Shown: positions 36,799 to 45,206 of the stretch, one piece after another | How positions within the stretch are numbered: position 1 is the first letter of the stretch | Layout of the letters: each line of letters begins with the position of its first letter | Source: an uncultured Polaribacter sp. | Lineage (GTDB): Bacteria > Bacteroidota > Bacteroidia > Flavobacteriales > Flavobacteriaceae | NCBI RefSeq assembly: GCF_947501385.1 | Contig: NZ_CANMVP010000017.1 | Location: 48,446 to 112,445, forward strand | DNA: 64,000 nucleotides | Direction of reading: 5' to 3' | Program-made: the position numbers and the translations under genes | Notes under the pieces: generated by a model | What the model was told of the DNA's origin: nothing | Database searches by the model: none | Seen by the model: the letters and a program-made list of their open reading frames with translations, nothing else

Positions 36799-37176
36799 AT
36801 ATCTTTCTGCAAAAATAAAAATAGCTTTTATAGATTCGATAAAGCTAAATTTCGAGGGCACAATTTACTAAAAATTATATGGTGAAAACGGTTATTTTTT
36901 CTGAATTTACTTTTTTCGGTGAACGAAAGCCCACGTGAAGGATTAAAGTCTTTCAACCACGCTAAAAGACAAGTGAATGTTTGAGCTCTTTTTATTTGCT
37001 TTTTCTAAGCAAATAAAAAAGTGAGTGCCTTTCGACTTCGCTCAAGATAAACTCAAAGCCTGATAAAATTATTTATAGATGCTGTCTTTTGCAAATAATA
37101 AAACCTATCAAAATATGAATGTTGATAGGTTTCTTAGAATTCTATGTTAAAATAATTTAGGCAAGCCCGAAAAATA
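36799..37176. other. Intergenic gap with hairpin repeat
   Basis: No gene is visible here. It holds the second copy of the GTTTGAGCTC...GTGAGTGC hairpin (36979-37028, stem TTATTTGCTT / AAGCAAATAA) and the etfA terminator at 37101-37133. The rest is decayed repeat-like sequence. Confidence 0.6.
37101..37133 (-). terminator. Terminator after etfA
   Basis: AACCTATCAA / TTGATAGGTT is a perfect 10-bp stem with an 10-base loop, followed on the minus strand by TTT and AT-rich sequence. It lies 44 bases after the etfA stop. Confidence 0.65.
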
Positions 37177-38133
37177 CTAAGCCGCCTTAAAGGCTTTTAA
37201 TTTTTCTATTAATTTAGGAACCACCTCAAAAGCATCTCCTACAACTCCGTAATCTGCCGCTTTAAAAAATGGCGCTTCTGGATCTGTGTTGATGACAACT
37301 TTTACTTTAGAAGCATTAATTCCTGCTAAATGCTGAATGGCGCCAGAAATTCCGATAGCGATGTATAAATTAGAAGCTACTGGTTTTCCCGTCTGTCCCA
37401 CATGCTCTGCGTGAGGACGCCAACCTAAATCTGACACGGGTTTAGAACAAGCTGTTGCCGCGTTTAAAACGTCTGCCAATTCTTCTATCATTCCCCAATT
37501 TTCTGGTCCTTTTAAACCTCTACCTGCAGAAACTACTGTATCTGCATCTGCAATGGTTACTTTTCCTGTAACTCTTTCTATACTTTCTGACTTTACACCA
37601 GAATCTGCAATTTGCGCATCAAAACTTTCTGATGTTCCTGCAACTGGGTTTTCATGAATTCCGAAAGAATTCTTAGCCAAACCTATTACTTTATGCTCTG
37701 TAGAAATTACAGTATTTGAAAAAGCTTTGTTAGAAAATGCTTTTCTTTTTACAGTAAATGGAGCTGTATTTGTTGGCGCAGCTATTGTATTTGAAGCATA
37801 ACCAGCTTCTAAACTTACTGCAACTAAGGGTGCTACATACAAACCATCTATACTTGAATCTACAACAACTACGGTTGCATTTTCCTTTTTTGCAGCTTGT
37901 TCTATAACAGATGCGTATTCTTTTGCGTTAAAAGTTGATAAGCTATCGTTTGTAACTGTTAGTACTTTTTCTGCGCCATAAGTATATAGTTCTGAAGCAT
38001 CTGTTGCATTTATTGTAAGCGCTACCACATTTGTTCCTAACTGTTCCGCTACTTTTTTTCCGTAAGAAACTACTTCAAAAGAAGTTTTCTTAAATTTTCC
38101 GTCTGTTGCATCGGCAAAAACTAAAACTGACAT
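37177..38133 (-). CDS. etfA: Electron transfer flavoprotein alpha subunit
   Basis: This 318-residue protein is the FAD-binding subunit of ETF, which carries electrons from acyl-CoA dehydrogenases to the membrane quinone pool. The C-terminal FAD domain is clear: VSAGRGLKGPENW, then HAEHVGQTGKPVASNLYIAIGISG near 250-280 and VVINTDPEAPFF. The start MSVLVFADA is standard. The beta subunit gene precedes it by 138 bases on the same strand. Confidence 0.97.
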   Translation of the reverse strand: MSVLVFADATDGKFKKTSFEVVSYGKKVAEQLGTNVVALTINATDASELYTYGAEKVLTVTNDSLSTFNAKEYASVIEQAAKKENATVVVVDSSIDGLYVAPLVAVSLEAGYASNTIAAPTNTAPFTVKRKAFSNKAFSNTVISTEHKVIGLAKNSFGIHENPVAGTSESFDAQIADSGVKSESIERVTGKVTIADADTVVSAGRGLKGPENWGMIEELADVLNAATACSKPVSDLGWRPHAEHVGQTGKPVASNLYIAIGISGAIQHLAGINASKVKVVINTDPEAPFFKAADYGVVGDAFEVVPKLIEKLKAFKAA

Positions 38134-38271
38134 AATGTATATTGTTTAATTGTGTAACTGTGAAATTGTTTTATTGAAAAACTCAACTACACTTATTTAT
38201 AATTATTTATAATTATTTAAATAGGCTTTTGATACTGAAACGAGTTCAACATCATTTAATTTTTATAAAAA

Positions 38272-39018
38272 TTAAATAACTTTTGCTTCGTTGTGTAACA
38301 AGTTAATCAACTCGTCTAAATTATCTGCATCTACTAATTTAACAGCTCCTTTTGGTGCTGGTTTTTCAAAAGACTCAATGGATGTTGTTGGGTTCGCACC
38401 TAAGGCTTCTATAACTTGTAACGGTTTTTTACGCGCCATCATAATTCCTCTCATATTAGGAATACGTAAATCTTTTTCTTCTACAATTCCTTTCTGACCT
38501 CCCACTACCAAAGGTAGACTTGTAGATAATGTTTCATTACCTCCGTCTATTTCTCTTTTGGCAGTTACGTTTGTTCCGTCAACTTCCATCTCAACACAAC
38601 CATTCACAAAATTAAAACCTACTAGTGAAGCTAGCATTCCTGGTACCATTTGACCATTATAGTCTGCAGATTCTTTTCCTGCTAAAACCAAATCATAACT
38701 TCCGTTTTTTACAACTTCTGCCAATTCTTTCGCTACTAAAAAGCCATCTGTTGCAGCTACATTTATTCGAATAGCATCGTCTGCACCAATTGCCAACGCT
38801 TTTCTAAGTGTTGGTTCTGTTTCTGCTCCACCTACATTTACAACTGTTACAGAAGCACCTTGCTTTTCTTTAAACCACATTGCTCTGGTTAAGCAAAATT
38901 CATCATAAGGATTGATTACAAACTGCACTCCATTTTTATCAAACTCAGCATCATTATTTGTAAAATTAATTTTTGAAGTGGTATCAGGAACATGACTAAT
39001 ACAAACTAATATTTTCAT
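38272..39018 (-). CDS. etfB: Electron transfer flavoprotein beta subunit
   Basis: This 248-residue protein binds AMP and pairs with EtfA. It starts MKILVCISHVPDTT and shows VQFVINPYDEFCLTRAM, VVNVG...P-TLRKALAIGADDAIR, and the ADYNGQMVPGMLA block, all family marks. Length is typical. Fifty-two bases upstream is a perfect 28-bp palindrome, so the operon may be under a dimeric repressor. Substrate link to fatty acid or amino acid oxidation is from the family. Confidence 0.97.
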   Translation of the reverse strand: MKILVCISHVPDTTSKINFTNNDAEFDKNGVQFVINPYDEFCLTRAMWFKEKQGASVTVVNVGGAETEPTLRKALAIGADDAIRINVAATDGFLVAKELAEVVKNGSYDLVLAGKESADYNGQMVPGMLASLVGFNFVNGCVEMEVDGTNVTAKREIDGGNETLSTSLPLVVGGQKGIVEEKDLRIPNMRGIMMARKKPLQVIEALGANPTTSIESFEKPAPKGAVKLVDADNLDELINLLHNEAKVI

Positions 39019-39069
39019 AAATTCTAATTTTATCGTGTTTTCTTGGTTACGAAATTACGTCTTTTTTTT

Positions 39070-39097
39070 AAATTTACTATGCATGCATAGTAAATTT
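39070..39097. promoter_or_regulatory. Perfect 28-bp palindrome upstream of etfBA
   Basis: The two arms are AAATTTACTATGCA and TGCATAGTAAATTT, with no spacer. It starts 52 bases upstream of the etfB start codon and would cover or adjoin its promoter. The core ACTATGCATGCATAGT has the look of an operator for a TetR-type dimeric repressor; no TetR gene is in this window. Confidence 0.6.
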
Positions 39098-39211
39098 TTA
39101 TTTTATTTAACAGTTTTAGAAATCGATTGTGGTTTTGCTTACGCATTTCTTTTATATTTAAATGAGTATTTTTACGATAATAAAACTATCGAAATCAGTA
39201 ATTAAATTCTG

Positions 39212-40213
39212 TTGAAAAATAAACCTTTAGATAATAAAAGAATAAGCTGGATAGATCAAGTTAAAGGCTTCGGGATTATCTTAGTGGTTTATGGTCATAA
39301 CTTTCCTGCAATTGAAAATTATATATATAGCTTCCATATGCCGCTGTTTTTTATGCTTGCGGGTATGTTTCACCCTAAAAAAACTGGATTCAATATTATA
39401 AGAAAAAGAGCAAAACAAATTTTAGTTCCGTATTTCTTATGGAGTCTTTTGCTTTTTATCTTTTGGTATTTTATTGGTCGTAAGTTTGGTGAGTCTAGTT
39501 TATTAGATTTATCACCAGTAAAGAATTTTATTGGAATATTTTTCTCTCAAGGAGATACAGAATATATGAATTGGGGAATTCCTATGTGGTTTTTACCCTG
39601 TTTATTCCTTACATTTTTAATATTTTATTTTTTGCTAAAATTTAGAAACACTTTGATAAAAATCGTAGTATTATTAATTAGTATTTTAATAGGTTTTATG
39701 TTGCCAAAGTATTTTAATACATGTTTTTTTTGGAGTTTTGATGTTTCTTTAGTTGCACTTTCTTTTTATGCATTGGGATTTTATGGTAAAAAAAAACTTC
39801 TTCAAAAAAATCATCAGAAAGAATATTTGATACTATTTTTAGTATTTATATTTCATCTAATTTTATCATTTTTAGCCTTTCAAAAAGTTGATATGTATCG
39901 ATCTATATATGGTAATGAATTCTTTTTTTTATTGAATTCTTTTTGTGGTATTTTATTTTGGATTTTACTCTTTAAAAAGTTTAATAGATTTTCTTTTTTA
40001 TCATTTCTAGGAAGAAATACGATTCCGATTTTAGCATTACAAATAAGGTCTATTACCTTTATTAAAGCGGTGTTATTTTTTTTAATAGGCATTGAAATAT
40101 TTGACTTTAATGAATTTGAAAAAATAGTTTTAGTCCTATTTCAATTAATAATAATGTATCCTATAATCTTACTTGTTAATAAATATGCTCCTATTTTCAA
40201 TGGAAAGAATTAA
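39212..40213 (+). CDS. Acyltransferase 3 family membrane protein
   Basis: This 333-residue protein has about ten membrane helices. The opening RISWIDQVKGFGIILVVYGH carries the family histidine, and SFHMPLFFMLAGMF follows. Members O-acylate sugars of surface polysaccharides or lipids. No ATG is available before the conserved opening, so the TTG at 39212 is the likely start. Its last 14 bases overlap the first phosphoethanolamine-transferase gene, so the two form an operon. Confidence 0.87.
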   Translation: MKNKPLDNKRISWIDQVKGFGIILVVYGHNFPAIENYIYSFHMPLFFMLAGMFHPKKTGFNIIRKRAKQILVPYFLWSLLLFIFWYFIGRKFGESSLLDLSPVKNFIGIFFSQGDTEYMNWGIPMWFLPCLFLTFLIFYFLLKFRNTLIKIVVLLISILIGFMLPKYFNTCFFWSFDVSLVALSFYALGFYGKKKLLQKNHQKEYLILFLVFIFHLILSFLAFQKVDMYRSIYGNEFFFLLNSFCGILFWILLFKKFNRFSFLSFLGRNTIPILALQIRSITFIKAVLFFLIGIEIFDFNEFEKIVLVLFQLIIMYPIILLVNKYAPIFNGKN

Positions 40214-41723
40214 ATTTTTTAAGGCAGAAATAAAATTTCATTTGCTTCTAAGTATCTTATTTGCAATTTTTATTAGTTTTGCATCATATGTACACATACC
40301 TCTTGATGATTCAAAGTCACTTTTTATATACGCCATACATTTTTTAATTCTGCAATTTTCTGTTTTTGGTTTTTTATATATTTTAAGCATATCAAAAAGA
40401 ATTTTTCTGGTCATTTTTCCTATTATATTTTTTGTGCTATCAGCAATTTCTTTTTGGGTTTATACACAAGACATCTCCATTAATTCTGGAATGATACAAG
40501 CAATTTTAGAGTCTAACATCGATATTGCTATAGATGTTGTCAGTTTACAGTTTGTTATTTTTTTATTTTTTAATTTGTTGTGCATTATTTTTATTATTCA
40601 AAAACATAGAAAATTAAAAATAAATACTTTAAAATCTCCACTATTTATTTTATCAATTATTGCCATTGCTGTGTATTTTTTAGCAGATCGTTACCGCTTT
40701 GGAATTTTAACTAGAAAACTACCGTATAGTGCATTTATTGGAGTCAAAGACTATTTAGAAAAACCTAATTTGAAACTAAGAGAAGTACCTAAGAATATAA
40801 GTACAAAAAAAGACAGTTTACATATTGTTTTTGTGCTTGGAGAATCTGTAAGAGCAGATCATTTATCTATAAATGGATACAGAAGAAATACAACTCCACT
40901 TCTTAAGAAACAGAATAATGTTTTAAGTTTTAAGAATATATATACACCTTTAACATACACAGCCATAAGTGTCCCACAAATTTTATCAGATAAATCTATT
41001 TTAGATCATAGAAAAAATGAGGTTTATAGTCTATATAGTATTTTAAAAAAAACTGGTTTCTATACTGAATGGATTGGAAACCAATCTTTGGAAAAAAGCT
41101 ATGAAGGTCTTGTAAAAACAAATGAGAAAATTTTAATAGTAGATAAATTTCATTCTGTTTTGAGTTTTAAAAAAGAAAAAGATTTAGTTTTATTAGATAC
41201 ATTTAAATTACAAAATTTTTCTACTAAAAATAAAATATCGACACTTCATATGATAGGAAGTCATTGGTATTACAACAGTCGTTTTGATGATCGTTTTAAA
41301 ATATTTAATCCAATGGTGACTAGCAAATATGTAGGTTCAGCATCAAAAGAAGAACTAATAAATTCTTATGACAATACAATACTTTATTTAGACTTCTTTC
41401 TTAACAAATTAATTAATAAATTAAAAAAATCACAACAAGAAACAATACTCATATATTTATCTGATCATGGCGAAACTTTAGGAGAGGAAGGGCAATGGTT
41501 TCATGCCCAAAGAAATAAAGCGTCAGAAAATCCAGCAATGCTTGTATGGTATTCAGAAAAGTTCAAAAAGAAAAACCCCATTAGTATAAAAAACTTACTT
41601 TCTAGACAACATGATACTCTTTCGACAGATTTTTTGTTTCACAGTATTTTGGATGTTTCAAAAATTAAAGATTTTAACTATAAAATTGAAAAAAGTATTT
41701 TTTCTCAAAAAAAGAATAATTAA
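40200..41723 (+). CDS. Phosphoethanolamine transferase, copy 1 (sulfatase superfamily)
   Basis: This 507-residue protein has about five N-terminal membrane helices and a periplasmic alkaline-phosphatase-fold domain. The nucleophile region VLGESVRADHLSINGY has Ser in the position where EptA-type enzymes usually have Thr. Later metal-binding marks are HMIGSHWYYNSRF and the YLSDHGETLGE block. The family adds phosphoethanolamine to lipid A or other glycans. I chose the ATG at 40200 because MERIKFFKAEIKFHLL aligns with the start of copy 2 downstream. It overlaps the acyltransferase gene. Confidence 0.9.
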   Translation: MERIKFFKAEIKFHLLLSILFAIFISFASYVHIPLDDSKSLFIYAIHFLILQFSVFGFLYILSISKRIFLVIFPIIFFVLSAISFWVYTQDISINSGMIQAILESNIDIAIDVVSLQFVIFLFFNLLCIIFIIQKHRKLKINTLKSPLFILSIIAIAVYFLADRYRFGILTRKLPYSAFIGVKDYLEKPNLKLREVPKNISTKKDSLHIVFVLGESVRADHLSINGYRRNTTPLLKKQNNVLSFKNIYTPLTYTAISVPQILSDKSILDHRKNEVYSLYSILKKTGFYTEWIGNQSLEKSYEGLVKTNEKILIVDKFHSVLSFKKEKDLVLLDTFKLQNFSTKNKISTLHMIGSHWYYNSRFDDRFKIFNPMVTSKYVGSASKEELINSYDNTILYLDFFLNKLINKLKKSQQETILIYLSDHGETLGEEGQWFHAQRNKASENPAMLVWYSEKFKKKNPISIKNLLSRQHDTLSTDFLFHSILDVSKIKDFNYKIEKSIFSQKKNN

Positions 41724-41786
41724 ACCGTCTAACATTTAAAAAATATTTAAGCTGAATTATTTTTGAAAAAACAAGAAAAAACACAA

Positions 41787-43313
41787 ATGAAAATCTTTAA
41801 AACATACAAACACGAAATTCGATTTCACTTACTTATTAATTTGTGTATCGCTGTTTTTATAAGTATTGCTTCTTATATTCACATTCCGCTTGGCACTGCA
41901 AAGGCTTACTTTATTTACGTTGGTCATTTTTTTATATTACAATTCACTTTTTTTGGCTTTATTTATTTTTTGAGTCTTTTCAAAAGAGCTTTTTCGATTT
42001 TATTTCCAATCTTCTTTGTGCTATTTTCTGGTTTTTCTTTTTGGGAATATTCGCAAAATATTTCTGTAAACACAGGCTTAATTCAAGCTATTTTAGAAAC
42101 CAAACCAGACATTGCTGTAGATATTATGAATGTTCCTTTTATAACCTACTTATTAGCATCATTGCTCACTGCTATTTTCTGTATTAAAAAATTTCATACT
42201 TTAGAAAACAATACTTTAAAATCTCCTTTAAGTATTTTAGCAGTTATAGCAATAGGATGTTTTTTTGTCATTGAAAACAAACGTTCTGATACTTTAAAAA
42301 GAAGAATTCCATACAGTGTGGTTTTTGGTTTTCAAAAATATTTACAAAAACCAAATCTACGGTTAAAAGAGGTAAAGGAAAATGTTATTTCTAATGAAAA
42401 TGGTTTAGAAATAATTTTAGTATTGGGAGAATCTCTTAGAGCAGATCACTTATATTTAAATGGTTACCATAGAAATACAACTCCATTACTATCTCAGCAG
42501 AAAAATTTAATCAGTTTTAAAAACCTCTATACACCTTTGACTTATACGTCAACTAGTGTTCCACAATTATTAACAGACAAATCTATTTCAGATACAAATG
42601 AAAAGGCATTAACAAGCTTATATAGTATCTTAAAAAAAGCTAATTTTCATACAAAATGGGTAGGAAATCAATCTTTAGAAAAAAGCTATAAGAGCATTGT
42701 GAACACAAACGATTCTGTTATTATTATTGATAAATTTCATTCTGCCTTCAGCTTTAAAAAAGAAAAAGACATCTCATTATTAAAGCATTACCAGCCTAAC
42801 AAACCATTTATAAAAAATTCAATAACAACCTTTCATATGATTGGGAGTCATTGGTATTACAACAGTAGATATGGTGATGCATTTAAAAAATATACTCCAA
42901 TAGTAGCAAGTAAACATCTTGGTTCTTCTTCAACAGCACAACTTATAAACTCTTACGATAATACCATTGTTTATTTTGACTTCTTTTTAAATAGTCTTAT
43001 CAATAACATAAAGAAAGAAAATAAAAATACGCTTTTAATTTATGTTTCAGACCACGGAGAAACTTTAGGTGAAGAAGGTAAATGGTTTCATGGTATAGCT
43101 CATAAAACATCACAAAACCCTGCAATGCTCATCTGGTATTCAGATCATTTTGGTATAAAAAATGAGTTAAAGATAAAGCGTTTACAAGCAATAGAGAATG
43201 ATTCTATCTCAAGTAATTTCTTGTTTCATTCTATTTTAGATATTGCAAAAATTGAAGGTTTTAAATACCAAACCAAAGAAAGTATTTTTAGTAGAAGTGC
43301 AGAAATTGAATAA
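41787..43313 (+). CDS. Phosphoethanolamine transferase, copy 2
   Basis: This 508-residue paralog of the gene directly upstream keeps the same layout: membrane helices, VLGESLRADHLYLNGY with the Ser nucleophile, HMIGSHWYYNSRY, and YVSDHGETLGEEG. The two share long identical stretches (for example NTTPLL and GNQSLEKSYK), so they arose by tandem duplication. An in-frame TTG at 41763 is less likely than the ATG at 41787 (MKIFKTYKHEIRFHLL). Differing targets or regulation for the two copies is possible but not shown. Confidence 0.9.
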   Translation: MKIFKTYKHEIRFHLLINLCIAVFISIASYIHIPLGTAKAYFIYVGHFFILQFTFFGFIYFLSLFKRAFSILFPIFFVLFSGFSFWEYSQNISVNTGLIQAILETKPDIAVDIMNVPFITYLLASLLTAIFCIKKFHTLENNTLKSPLSILAVIAIGCFFVIENKRSDTLKRRIPYSVVFGFQKYLQKPNLRLKEVKENVISNENGLEIILVLGESLRADHLYLNGYHRNTTPLLSQQKNLISFKNLYTPLTYTSTSVPQLLTDKSISDTNEKALTSLYSILKKANFHTKWVGNQSLEKSYKSIVNTNDSVIIIDKFHSAFSFKKEKDISLLKHYQPNKPFIKNSITTFHMIGSHWYYNSRYGDAFKKYTPIVASKHLGSSSTAQLINSYDNTIVYFDFFLNSLINNIKKENKNTLLIYVSDHGETLGEEGKWFHGIAHKTSQNPAMLIWYSDHFGIKNELKIKRLQAIENDSISSNFLFHSILDIAKIEGFKYQTKESIFSRSAEIE

Positions 43314-43367
43314 AAAACAACCCCTATTTATTTCTATTTTTAGCATTTTTTTTATTCATAATTTCCT

Positions 43368-43375
43368 TACTTTTG
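43368..43375 (+). promoter_or_regulatory. Probable -7 box for pdhB
   Basis: TACTTTTG fits TAnnTTTG and lies about 30 bases before the pdhB ATG at 43406. The -33 position is T-rich rather than a clean TTG. Confidence 0.45.
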
Positions 43376-43405
43376 CTAATCGAAATTAATAACAATCAAT
43401 AGTAG

Positions 43406-44383
43406 ATGAAAACAGTTCAATTCAGAGAGGCAATTTGCGAAGCAATGAGTGAAGAAATGCGCAGAGATGAAAGCATTTATTTAATGGGAGAAGAAGTTGC
43501 CGAGTATAATGGTGCTTACAAAGCCAGTAAGGGAATGTTAGATGAGTTTGGTGAAAGAAGAGTGATTGACACTCCTATTGCTGAACTTGGTTTTGCTGGT
43601 ATAGCAATTGGTTCTGCCATGAATGGGAACAGACCTATTGTAGAGTACATGACCTTTAACTTCTCTTTGGTAGGAATTGATCAAATTATTAATAACGCAG
43701 CAAAAATTAGACAAATGTCTGGTGGCCAATTTAACTGTCCAATTGTTTTTAGAGGCCCCACAGCTTCTGCTGGTCAATTAGGTGCAACACACTCGCAAGC
43801 TTTTGAGAATTGGTTTGCAAATACACCTGGTTTAAAAGTAATTGTACCTTCGAATCCTTATGACGCAAAAGGGCTATTAAAGGCAGCAATTAGAGATGAT
43901 GATCCTGTTATTTTTATGGAATCTGAACAAATGTATGGTGATAAGATGGAAATTCCTGAAGGAGAATATATCATTCCTATTGGCGTTGCAGACATCAAAA
44001 GAGAAGGAACAGATGTAACCGTTGTTTCTTTCGGAAAAATAATAAAAGAAGCTTATAAAGCTGCAGATGAGTTGGCTAAAGAAGGAATTTCAATTGAAAT
44101 TATAGATTTAAGAACAGTACGTCCTATGGATCACGCTGCGATTTTAACTTCCGTAAAGAAAACCAACAGATTGGTAGTTTTAGAAGAAGCTTGGCCTTTT
44201 GCAAGTGTTGCTTCAGAAATTACTTACAGAATACAAGAGGAAGCATTTGATTATTTAGATGCGCCAATTAAGAGAATTACAACGGCAGACACTCCTGCAC
44301 CTTACTCGCCAGTTTTATTTGAAAAATGGATTCCTAATTCTAAGGATGTTGTAAAAGCAGTAAAAGAAGTAATGTATTTATAA
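43406..44383 (+). CDS. pdhB: Pyruvate dehydrogenase E1 component, beta subunit
   Basis: This 325-residue subunit pairs with the alpha subunit to bind thiamine diphosphate and decarboxylate pyruvate. The start MKTVQFREAICEAMSEEM, the GEEVAEYNGAYKAS block, RVIDTPIAELGF, and the GQLGATHSQAFE block match PDH-E1 beta rather than branched-chain forms, though that distinction is not certain. The alpha subunit is not adjacent. A strong terminator follows at 44402. Confidence 0.94.
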   Translation: MKTVQFREAICEAMSEEMRRDESIYLMGEEVAEYNGAYKASKGMLDEFGERRVIDTPIAELGFAGIAIGSAMNGNRPIVEYMTFNFSLVGIDQIINNAAKIRQMSGGQFNCPIVFRGPTASAGQLGATHSQAFENWFANTPGLKVIVPSNPYDAKGLLKAAIRDDDPVIFMESEQMYGDKMEIPEGEYIIPIGVADIKREGTDVTVVSFGKIIKEAYKAADELAKEGISIEIIDLRTVRPMDHAAILTSVKKTNRLVVLEEAWPFASVASEITYRIQEEAFDYLDAPIKRITTADTPAPYSPVLFEKWIPNSKDVVKAVKEVMYL

Positions 44384-44401
44384 AAAATTTTATCAACTTA
44401 A

Positions 44402-44438
44402 AAAAATCCCCTCTTCATTTATTGAAAAGGGGATTTTT
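44402..44438 (+). terminator. Terminator after pdhB
   Basis: AAAAATCCCCT-TTCA / TGAA-AGGGGATTTTT stem with a four-base loop lies 19 bases after the pdhB stop. Confidence 0.85.
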
Positions 44439-44497
44439 AGTATCTTATAGTTTCAAATTTTTTCGAAAAGCATTGCGTAAATACCCTTCCTTTTTTA

Positions 44498-44527
44498 TTG
44501 AAAACCTTCATAAAATTCCTATTTTTG
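44498..44527 (+). promoter_or_regulatory. ppa promoter
   Basis: TTG at 44498-44500, a 19-base spacer and TATTTTTG at 44520-44527 match the Bacteroidota consensus exactly. The ppa ATG lies 33 bases downstream. Confidence 0.75.
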
Positions 44528-44559
44528 CACTAAAATAAATAGAAAAATAAAGAAGACTT

Positions 44560-45087
44560 ATGAGTCCTAAAGAAAAGAAAACTTTCGACGTTTTAATAGA
44601 GATCCCAAAAGGGAGTAGAAATAAGTATGAATATGATTTTGATTTGCATAAAATTCGTTTCGATAGAATGTTATTCTCTTCTATGATGTATCCTGCAGAT
44701 TACGGTTTTGTTCCAGAAACACTTGCTTTAGATGATGATCCATTAGATGTTTTAGTTTTAGGACACGAACCCACTTTTCCTATGTGTGTTATTGAAGTAA
44801 AACCCATTGGTGTTTTTCATATGACAGACGAAAAAGGACCCGATGAAAAAATTATTTGTGTCCCTATTTCAGATCCCATATGGAACAATAAAAATGATAT
44901 TTCTGATTTAAATCCGCATAGACTAAAAGAAATTGAACATTTTTTTCAAGTGTATAAAGATCTAGAAAAGAAAAAAGTAGATGTTGGTGGCTGGGGAGAC
45001 GCAAAAGAAGCATTAAATATTTATGTTGATTGTGTTGAGAGATACGAAAAAAGCGACTACAAAAAGACTGATAATTTCAAAATATAA
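44560..45087 (+). CDS. ppa: Soluble inorganic pyrophosphatase
   Basis: This 175-residue family I enzyme splits pyrophosphate to phosphate in the cytoplasm. The EIPKGSRNKYEYD opening, YPADYGFVPET and the metal-binding DDDPLDVLVLG are diagnostic. A membrane pyrophosphatase gene follows, so the cell has both ways of dealing with pyrophosphate, one wasting and one conserving its energy. Confidence 0.97.
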   Translation: MSPKEKKTFDVLIEIPKGSRNKYEYDFDLHKIRFDRMLFSSMMYPADYGFVPETLALDDDPLDVLVLGHEPTFPMCVIEVKPIGVFHMTDEKGPDEKIICVPISDPIWNNKNDISDLNPHRLKEIEHFFQVYKDLEKKKVDVGGWGDAKEALNIYVDCVERYEKSDYKKTDNFKI

Positions 45088-45110
45088 AAATTAAACTACC
45101 TATAAATTAC

Positions 45111-45146
45111 AAACCTCTTAAAATTAAATTTTTAAGAGGTTTTTTA
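45111..45146 (+). terminator. Terminator after ppa
   Basis: AAACCTCTTAAAA / TTTTAAGAGGTTT stem with a short loop and T-run, 24 bases after the ppa stop. Confidence 0.8.
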
Positions 45147-45206
45147 TTTCACATTGATTTTCTTACTTTTACGCCCGTTTTAAACTAATCAAATTAAAAA
45201 TAATAT

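Noticed and set aside
41843..42187. 114-codon frame inside the second phosphoethanolamine transferase
   Set aside because: It overlaps the membrane helices of a clear gene in another frame and has shadow-type Cys/Phe/Tyr content.
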